Assembly (NCBI RefSeq): GCF_024399475.1
Contig: NZ_CP101620.1
Span: forward strand, 62,001-126,000
Source: Allocoprobacillus halotolerans
GTDB taxonomy: Bacteria; Bacillota_I; Bacilli_A; Erysipelotrichales; Coprobacillaceae
Length of the DNA: 64,000 nt
Reading direction: 5' to 3'
In this document: positions 57,946 to 64,000 of the stretch, one piece after another
Layout of the letters: every line of letters starts with the position of its first letter
Numbering within the stretch: the first letter of the stretch is position 1
The notes under the pieces: model-generated
Told to the model about the DNA's origin: nothing
Databases searched by the model: none
The model's input: the letters and a program-made list of their open reading frames with translations, nothing else
Program-made: the position numbers and the translations under genes

Positions 57946-59041
57946 CCAATTTGACTGCTAATTCAGGATATAATAACTTAATTCCATAAAGAACATCCAA
58001 TGATACATAATCTGTTTTAGTGTTTGTATCATAGTCATAGACAACTCTGACACCAAGTCCATTGTCCTGTACCACTGCTGCTTGCTTATTTCCCATAGGA
58101 AGTTCCAATGTTCTCGTTACAAGAGCAATTGCATTTCTATGGAATGCCAATGAATGATGTTTTGTAACGATATACGCATCTGTCGCTTCATCAATCTGAG
58201 TATGCAATGGCATGTCGATTTCTACATCAGAAGCAGCACCTGAAGCAGCAGTTGCATCTTTTGTAATACGATACATACGTCCATCGATGATTAATCCGTC
58301 ACCAATTTTCAATGTTCCTGTTGTAGCTGTTGCTCCTGTAATCTGTATTTTCTTTTCATCAATATTTCCTGTAACCTTACATGCTGTCATTGTTCCTGGA
58401 GTAGCTGCAAATGAATATGGAGCATTTTGATCCATGTAAGTATCTAATGAATAAACCTTACCAAGCTCTGCATTTCTTAAAGTATCTCCTGTCCCAGCAT
58501 AAGATACCTTAGAAAGATTGTCCGTCAATGCATAACGATATTTGTGTTCTGGGTTCATTACAAGTCTACGCATAGACATAGGTGCCTTGTTGATGTCAAG
58601 CATCTTTGAAATGTCTGCAATATCTTTTAAATTTGTTGGATTGGCAGTTGCTGTTACGGCATTGTTGACTCCTGCTACGACATTTAGAATGTCCTCATCA
58701 ATTGATTGTGCAATTGCCATTAACGCTGGCTGAAGGAACTGTTCTGAGAAATTCTTGATATCCAATGTTAATTCCTTAGAAGTCACCTTGAATGAAACAT
58801 CTCTGAAGTGGTCTAATTTGACACTTTCTTTTCCTTCGACCGCATCCTGAACTACAATGTTCCCTGTAAAGTTATGTGCCACAAATTTAGCTGGCTTACG
58901 AATAGTAATAGTATCACCAACTCCTGCAACAAATTCTGAATCATAATCTCTATGCACTAAGTTGGCCATAATCAAGTTATTCTGTAAAACCATCAAGGCT
59001 TCTCGTGCAATAATTTCTGGTGTTAAAATTTGATTTGGCAT
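57938..59041 (-). CDS. Phage major capsid protein, P22 coat-like
   Basis: 367 residues: LTPEIIAREALMVLQNNLIMANLVHRDYDSEF and GDTITIRKPAKFVAHNF are hallmarks of the P22 gene-5-like coat family found in Firmicute phages with Gp20 scaffolds. The middle insertion has the Ig-like pattern (ITGATATTGTLKIGDGLIIDG). Follows the scaffold by 17 bases. Intact. Confidence 0.88.
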   Translation of the reverse strand: MPNQILTPEIIAREALMVLQNNLIMANLVHRDYDSEFVAGVGDTITIRKPAKFVAHNFTGNIVVQDAVEGKESVKLDHFRDVSFKVTSKELTLDIKNFSEQFLQPALMAIAQSIDEDILNVVAGVNNAVTATANPTNLKDIADISKMLDINKAPMSMRRLVMNPEHKYRYALTDNLSKVSYAGTGDTLRNAELGKVYSLDTYMDQNAPYSFAATPGTMTACKVTGNIDEKKIQITGATATTGTLKIGDGLIIDGRMYRITKDATAASGAASDVEIDMPLHTQIDEATDAYIVTKHHSLAFHRNAIALVTRTLELPMGNKQAAVVQDNGLGVRVVYDYDTNTKTDYVSLDVLYGIKLLYPELAVKLVG

Positions 59042-59058
59042 TTTTTATTCCTCCTTGT

Positions 59059-59649
59059 CTATTGTTTTTCACGCCACGCTCTATATTCTTCCATGCTCAT
59101 TTTTCCTGGATCTTTTTCTTGTGGTGATTTTCCATGGTCAATACCACCATCTTTAGGATTTGATTGGGTATCATCCCCTTCGTCATTGCTTACGAACATG
59201 TCAGAATAGCTTTCAGTCAATGATTTACCGATTTCTTCAATTCCAGAAATCTTCCCGTCTTCACCAACTGTCAATTTTGAATAATCAAATTGTGAACGCA
59301 TCAATGCTCTATGCTTTGTTGGATGCGCATCGAGCCAAGCATCCACAGCATCACGCTTTTTCATGTCTTCTTTCAATTGTCTGGTTTCAGCATCATGCTT
59401 AGTTTGAGTGTTTTTTAATTCTTCTCTTAGCTTTTCGATATCTGAACCATCGAACTTCTCTGCTGTTTCTTTCAATTGTTTAATTGTATCATTTGCAGTA
59501 GCAAGTTCTTTTTCTTTGTCATCAAACTTCGATTTTGAAACATATTCTCCACTTGCTAGATTGGCCAATTTTACTTTATCATTGCCTTTTAGCTTCGCTT
59601 CAACCTGAGAATACAATTCATCACCTAAAAATTCTTTTAACCATTCCAT
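59059..59649 (-). CDS. Phage scaffolding protein (Gp20-like)
   Basis: 196 residues from the ATG at 59649 (site AGGAGGAAAG). A typical scaffold layout: short head (MEWLKEFLGDELYSQVEAKL), a long charged coiled coil (KEKELATANDTIKQLKETAEK through RQLKEDMKKRD), then a flexible acidic tail ending EEYRAWREKQ. It directs coat assembly and is then lost from the capsid. Confidence 0.83.
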   Translation of the reverse strand: MEWLKEFLGDELYSQVEAKLKGNDKVKLANLASGEYVSKSKFDDKEKELATANDTIKQLKETAEKFDGSDIEKLREELKNTQTKHDAETRQLKEDMKKRDAVDAWLDAHPTKHRALMRSQFDYSKLTVGEDGKISGIEEIGKSLTESYSDMFVSNDEGDDTQSNPKDGGIDHGKSPQEKDPGKMSMEEYRAWREKQ

Positions 59650-59757
59650 TTTCTTTCCTCCTGTGTTTTTTATATCCGGTTCTCTCCGGTTTAGGTTGGC
59701 TGTTTTATATCTCTTGCCATCGAGACACAAGCCTTTTAAACGTCATGCTCCAGGACA

Positions 59758-59792
59758 AAATAAAAAGCACCTGCTTTACGCTGTGCTCTTTA
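59758..59792 (-). terminator. Terminator-like hairpin before the scaffold gene
   Basis: On the minus strand AGCAC and GTGCT pair, followed by TTTTATTTT. It may separate head-late from structural expression. Between it and the scaffold start (59650-59757) lie a CCGG...CCGG hairpin and no clear gene. Confidence 0.6.
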
Positions 59793-59796
59793 AAAA

Positions 59797-59997
59797 TTAA
59801 TCATTTAACAATTTATCAATTATTTTTTCAGCTGTTCTAACAGAATCATTCACATCTCCATCAATAAGAATATCAACTGTATAGTCATGCAATGCCTCAA
59901 TCAAATCATTAGGATCATCAGACTGCAACAATACATCACTATTCTCAATGTTTTTTCTTATAAACGATAAATCACTTTCATTTAATGCTATTGCCAT
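59797..59997 (-). CDS. Small phage protein, unknown function
   Basis: 66 residues, acidic and helical (IRKNIENSDVLLQSDDPNDLIEALHDYTVDIL), found between minor capsid and scaffold genes. ATG follows GGAGGAAAG. Small proteins of this kind are common at this position; the function is unknown. Confidence 0.7.
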   Translation of the reverse strand: MAIALNESDLSFIRKNIENSDVLLQSDDPNDLIEALHDYTVDILIDGDVNDSVRTAEKIIDKLLND

Positions 59998-60012
59998 AGT
60001 CTTTCCTCCTCC

Positions 60013-61587
60013 CTATTTTCTTGGCGTCGTTTGAATCAGCTCTCCAGTATCTGGATTGATTGTTACAATACATTCATCTGTTTGATAGCTGATACTTCTT
60101 AATCCTGACTTTGTTAATGGTCTTTCTTTCAATTCACCATTTTGAAGTGCATTGCTAATCATTTCAATAGATACACCTTTTCTTTTCCCTTTGATTGGTT
60201 CATCACTGCTTTCATACTGTCCAATCACTCGATCAATAAAATGTGTCTTGTATCCTGTAATCATTATACCATCTTTTGTTGTAGTACCTACTATTTTTTT
60301 ATCAATATCATCAGAAATTCTTTGATAAGTCTGGAATTCAACAAGCATTGAAATATCTCCGCTTTTCTGTGCTTTCTGATATCCTTTCATAAGATTTCTT
60401 TTTCTTGTCAAGTTATCTGTATTTATACCTGAAGCTCCAACTTTGCCTAAACCATCCATATAGATGCGTTCTTTTTGTTGCTTCATACCCATCGCTTTGC
60501 TAAATCGAACATATTCATCCATGCATGATCTATATTGTATCTGAGCATTCATGATGTCTAATTCATTGCCATCTCCTTCTTTGAGCAATGCTATTCTTTC
60601 ACGATACATTCGCATGTTGGATTCCATTTGCCTCATTCTTTGCTTTGCTTCATAGCCTGTATATTCTTTGCTGTTCCATTCTTTTGGAGTGCTATTGGCC
60701 ATTTTCTCAAGCTCCTCATCAGTATATGCTCTCACTGATATTCCTTTTACAAATGGATAATAAGTATGATAACAATTTGCTCCACCTAGCCCTGTAACTG
60801 AGCCTAATCCACACACAGAAACAAGCTCCTGTCTAGTGAATACAAGCCCTTGCCACAATGCATGTGTAGGTCTGGGATTGGCATGAGCTGATACCTCATA
60901 ATCATTGGTCCCAATTCTTCTTGCAGTATCTTCAGATAGAGTCCTTGACATTTGAGCAATAGAGGAGATGACAGCTCTTCTTGCTGCAACAGTTATCCTA
61001 TTGTGATATCCAGATTCATAATCAATCCATCTAACTCCTGATTTTGTCATGGCATTGATTGCTTTTCTTAAAGTTGTATTGTAATCAAATGCTCCTGCTG
61101 TTACATCAACAATGATCTGATCCAAAACATTCTGAAAATACTCTGTAAGTTTTACAGCTTTTGTTTTTTCGTCTTCCAAAACAACAAAGCCTAGAGAACG
61201 TGACAAATTTTTCATTTCATCATTAGTTATTTTTTTTAGAGCTTTAATGTTGTTTTGAAGCAGAGTGTTCTTTTCAAACGGAATGAAATCAGTGCTCGTT
61301 GCTTCATACAATGATTTGTTATCAATGTAATCTGTTTTTATAGCTTCAGTATATAATTTATCAACATACTCATTTGATAGCTTCAAAGTTTCTGTGAGCA
61401 TTTCTTTGATATCCTTGTCACTATATCCGATTCTTTTCAATTGATTCAACTGAAAATCAGCTGATCTAGTTATCACTCCTGTACTTTTGATTCTCCTGAC
61501 AATATCTTTAAGAATCCTTTGCTCAAGATCAAGAAAAATACTTTCATGGCCATAGCCATAAGTTTCCATATCTTCTGGTGATATCAT
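60013..61587 (-). CDS. Phage minor capsid protein with toxin-like C-terminal domain
   Basis: 524 residues. The first ~330 are a Phage_min_cap2-type head protein (QLNQLKRIGYSDKDIKEML; SAHANPRPTHALWQG; GLGGANCYHTYYPF, with its Cys/His pattern). The last ~90 (GYKTHFIDRVIGQYE, VSIEMISNALQNGEL, CIVTINPDTGELIQTTPR) look like the barnase/EndoU/colicin-like (PBECR) domains often attached to such proteins. That domain may act in the host at infection. Overlaps the portal gene by four bases. Intact. Confidence 0.82.
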   Translation of the reverse strand: MISPEDMETYGYGHESIFLDLEQRILKDIVRRIKSTGVITRSADFQLNQLKRIGYSDKDIKEMLTETLKLSNEYVDKLYTEAIKTDYIDNKSLYEATSTDFIPFEKNTLLQNNIKALKKITNDEMKNLSRSLGFVVLEDEKTKAVKLTEYFQNVLDQIIVDVTAGAFDYNTTLRKAINAMTKSGVRWIDYESGYHNRITVAARRAVISSIAQMSRTLSEDTARRIGTNDYEVSAHANPRPTHALWQGLVFTRQELVSVCGLGSVTGLGGANCYHTYYPFVKGISVRAYTDEELEKMANSTPKEWNSKEYTGYEAKQRMRQMESNMRMYRERIALLKEGDGNELDIMNAQIQYRSCMDEYVRFSKAMGMKQQKERIYMDGLGKVGASGINTDNLTRKRNLMKGYQKAQKSGDISMLVEFQTYQRISDDIDKKIVGTTTKDGIMITGYKTHFIDRVIGQYESSDEPIKGKRKGVSIEMISNALQNGELKERPLTKSGLRSISYQTDECIVTINPDTGELIQTTPRK

Positions 61588-62945
61588 GGCAATGCATCAG
61601 CCTCGACAGGAAGGTTCTCCTGAGCTTGTTCCAATGTTTCGTTGCGCCATTTAGCACGATATTCATCTTTTCTAAGTGTACCGTTGGCCATATCTGCCTG
61701 ATCCTGTTTTCTTTCTGTATCCTTATCTTCAATGATTGAATCATCAAAGTCAACTTGAATATCATTACTGTATACTATGCCATTGGAAACATAAAGAACA
61801 GCCCTTACCATATCTTCTAGAGCCTTTTTTAAAATAAGTTCATGCTTTCTAAGACGTCTGAACATCTTCGAATTACTTGAAATGATATTGGCAGTATTTG
61901 TATATACCTTTCCTTCCTTGAAAACATAATGATCAGAACCAAACCCAACTTTATCAGAAAACAAGTTCAATGCGTCCTGTAATGCCTGACTATGCTCATC
62001 AACACGAAGATTAAATTCAGTCTCTTTGATTTTTTCTTTCATATCAGAGCCACCACCATACGCATAAAACGTTGTGTCATTTGGATCAAATGCCGGTCTT
62101 ACAGACTTGTTTTTGCCGTTTGTAACTGGAGTCACATTGATAACGGACGGATCAAGAAAAAGTCTTTTCTTTCCTAACTGGAATTCATTAAAATATGAAT
62201 CAAACTTTTCATCACAGTCCATCATTTCATCTAGTGCATTGGCAAAAACTGCCATTCCCATAGGCTCATCAATATCAGAGTTATTAACCATGTTCGGCTT
62301 AATAATTTGGAACAAAGGCACAGGAGAATAGATAATCCTCTGTACATCATCTGGAATCTTATCAATGCTATAATTTCCGCCTTTTTCTGCATCAAATATA
62401 ATATTCTCAACTCTATATTGATTACCTACTTTTTCATGAATATTGACATAATATTTACTGTCGCCTATTTGACTTGCAAAGGCTACATCTATAATTCTTC
62501 CATTTCTTATTCGTAAAGGAAAAATCATATTGCCATTAATATAATCAATCTGGCATCCGCTTTGTGTTGAAGCTGAAGCATATTCAACAAATGCGCCTGT
62601 TCCTAACGCAAAGCTCAATTCAATGAGTGCATTTGACTGTGCCTGAAAGTCATTTTCACTAAGACAACCCTCAAGAATATCCTGATAAGCATCATCAACT
62701 GTAATTTTCACTTTTTCATTTAACAACAAATCAGCCCAGTCCTCACAGCTCTTTTTTGCCATTCCCAGTGATTTCTTTGTTCTTTTGACTTCCTTTATAC
62801 CATTATAAATCACATATTCATGAAAGGAATCAACTTTGCCACGATACCATTCTCTCCATAACTGCATATGTTCCCTATGATTCAGTGAGGTCTGAACATC
62901 ATAGCCTAATTTTTCAAGAAAATCTCTCACATCACTTGCTATCAT
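61584..62945 (-). CDS. Phage portal protein (SPP1 Gp6-like)
   Basis: 453 residues forming the capsid vertex ring through which DNA enters. WREWYRGKVDSFHEYVIYNG, KKSCEDWADLLLNEKVKI and FSDKVGFGSDHYVF match the Phage_prot_Gp6 family. It follows the large terminase by 13 bases. Intact. Confidence 0.87.
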   Translation of the reverse strand: MIASDVRDFLEKLGYDVQTSLNHREHMQLWREWYRGKVDSFHEYVIYNGIKEVKRTKKSLGMAKKSCEDWADLLLNEKVKITVDDAYQDILEGCLSENDFQAQSNALIELSFALGTGAFVEYASASTQSGCQIDYINGNMIFPLRIRNGRIIDVAFASQIGDSKYYVNIHEKVGNQYRVENIIFDAEKGGNYSIDKIPDDVQRIIYSPVPLFQIIKPNMVNNSDIDEPMGMAVFANALDEMMDCDEKFDSYFNEFQLGKKRLFLDPSVINVTPVTNGKNKSVRPAFDPNDTTFYAYGGGSDMKEKIKETEFNLRVDEHSQALQDALNLFSDKVGFGSDHYVFKEGKVYTNTANIISSNSKMFRRLRKHELILKKALEDMVRAVLYVSNGIVYSNDIQVDFDDSIIEDKDTERKQDQADMANGTLRKDEYRAKWRNETLEQAQENLPVEADALP

Positions 62946-62958
62946 TATTTCACCTCCC

Positions 62959-64000
62959 TTAATCGTTCAACATTGGAAGCATGTTGACTATATAATCCCA
63001 AGCTCCCATGACAGCATATCTCGTCGCATCCTGGCAATGATCGTTTTGTTTGATTGGTTTCTCTTTTCCTTTATCTATAGAATCTGGATCATAACTATAT
63101 AGATACATTTCTTTTTCTAGTTCCTTTTGATAGATGCTTAATTTCAGGACATAAAAAATAAGCAGTTTCTGAACTCTGCTTATCCCTAAATCAACTGTGT
63201 TATCTATTTTTGGAAATATCACTTCTGGACATACACGCTTAATTTCTTCAGCGAGTCCAACTGCTGATGGATCAATGCATGCATAAACTGGCATCTCTCC
63301 AAATGTATCATATATAGAATCAATGAAATCACGAAAATCACCAGCATATTCACTAGGACTCTTCTGAACACCTGTATCTCTTCCAGAGTGATAATATTCA
63401 AATAGTCCCTGAAATTTCTTGTTATAGAAATCTAACCCATAGGCTTCATAAGTCGTTGCGTTCAATTGTCCTGCGTCTATACCCACGAACAACAAATCAT
63501 ATGCTATTGATTTTTTGGGGTCCACAACATGCTTCTCCGGATTGAACATATAATAAATCAGATCATCCAATCCAACTGATTTTCCAAGCCAAATCCAGTT
63601 ATACATTTTCTCATCTGCCTGTTTCATTGCGTTGGCTTCATCAATCAGCTTTTGTCCAAGCCATGACACAGGAACGTCCTGATATGTGACATGTATATGA
63701 ATGCAATCATTTCTCTGTTCCATCTTATGACACCACTCATTAATTGGTGCTTTTGGATTCTTGGGTGGATTATATAGATAAAGCATTCTAAAATCCTTAT
63801 CATTACCACGAACGAATGTGGCTACAATGTTATTTATCTCATCTTCGCCTTCACCCTTGTCAAAAAACTCCGTCAACTCATCAAGGACAACAAGCTTTAT
63901 AGCGTTATTTTCATCAATCATACCTTTTGTATCATCCACGCTGTCAGAACCAGTAAAATAAATGGTGTTTGAGTTCTTTAGGTTGGTAATACGCATGGGC
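62959..64000 (-). CDS. Phage terminase large subunit (PBSX type), cut by window end
   Basis: C-terminal ~347 residues of the DNA-packaging motor. Walker B is visible (KLVVLDELTEFFD), then a coupling motif region (MLYLYNPPKNP), and the RNase H-like nuclease with its Asp residues in LLFVGIDAGQ and ACIDPSAVG, ending HCQDATRYAVMGAWDYI. The Walker A half lies beyond the right edge. First gene of the visible late operon. Confidence 0.88.
   Translation of the reverse strand, partial: PMRITNLKNSNTIYFTGSDSVDDTKGMIDENNAIKLVVLDELTEFFDKGEGEDEINNIVATFVRGNDKDFRMLYLYNPPKNPKAPINEWCHKMEQRNDCIHIHVTYQDVPVSWLGQKLIDEANAMKQADEKMYNWIWLGKSVGLDDLIYYMFNPEKHVVDPKKSIAYDLLFVGIDAGQLNATTYEAYGLDFYNKKFQGLFEYYHSGRDTGVQKSPSEYAGDFRDFIDSIYDTFGEMPVYACIDPSAVGLAEEIKRVCPEVIFPKIDNTVDLGISRVQKLLIFYVLKLSIYQKELEKEMYLYSYDPDSIDKGKEKPIKQNDHCQDATRYAVMGAWDYIVNMLPMLND

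Noticed and set aside
59650-59760. tRNA or tRNA-like element in the prophage
   Set aside because: No cloverleaf with T-loop consensus could be folded.

Overview
The window is chromosomal DNA from a low-GC, Gram-positive bacterium, most likely a gut Firmicute of the Erysipelotrichales/Coprobacillaceae type. This placement is inference. It rests on the AT-rich sequence, strong AGGAGG-type ribosome sites, a Bacillus-like division cluster (mraZ-rsmH-ftsL-pbpB-spoVD type), many LytTR regulators, VanR/VanS-like proteins and a GGGtGRT gene pair. No rRNA, tRNA or CRISPR array was found.

Layout. 1-3.4 kb: SbcCD nuclease, a GNAT acetyltransferase, and a CNNM/CorC-type membrane protein behind a probable Mn2+ (yybP-ykoY) riboswitch. 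3.4-10 kb: a signalling island with four LytTR proteins (one with an AgrC-like kinase, a tandem pair with no kinase, one lone LytTR domain), a small secreted protein, an Rpn nuclease, an XRE regulator and a candidate structured non-coding RNA. 10-19.3 kb: a SWIM/SNF2 helicase and the division cluster, all on the minus strand. 19.5-31 kb: mixed metabolic and accessory genes (VOC protein, AAA-ATPase/nuclease, XRE plus membrane pair, sugar kinase, lactate dehydrogenase, MerR and LysR regulators, L,D-transpeptidase, M18 aminopeptidase, membrane-anchored Mrr-like nuclease with a Tim44-like partner). 31-45 kb: ABC-F protein, metF / MetH-reactivation domain / metH operon, C39 peptidase, VanRS-like two-component system, ECF sigma with an RsgI/PepSY anti-sigma, and the iron-sulfur-scaffold-like/GGGtGRT pair.

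44.9-64 kb: the late half of a siphovirus-type prophage, read on the minus strand from terminase (cut by the window end) through portal, minor capsid with a toxin-like tail, scaffold, P22-type coat, connector and completion proteins, tail tube, chaperones, tape measure, distal tail, fibre, holin and endolysin. An IS3-family element sits in a tail gene with a 3-bp target duplication. No integrase lies in the window, so it should be beyond the right edge.

An overriding feature is that about twenty genes are split by apparent single-base deficits in short homopolymers, in chromosome, prophage and IS alike. Adding one base restores full-length family members in nearly every case. This looks like consensus error from a homopolymer-limited sequencing method rather than real gene decay. 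I therefore annotate these genes over their full spans and note each break.
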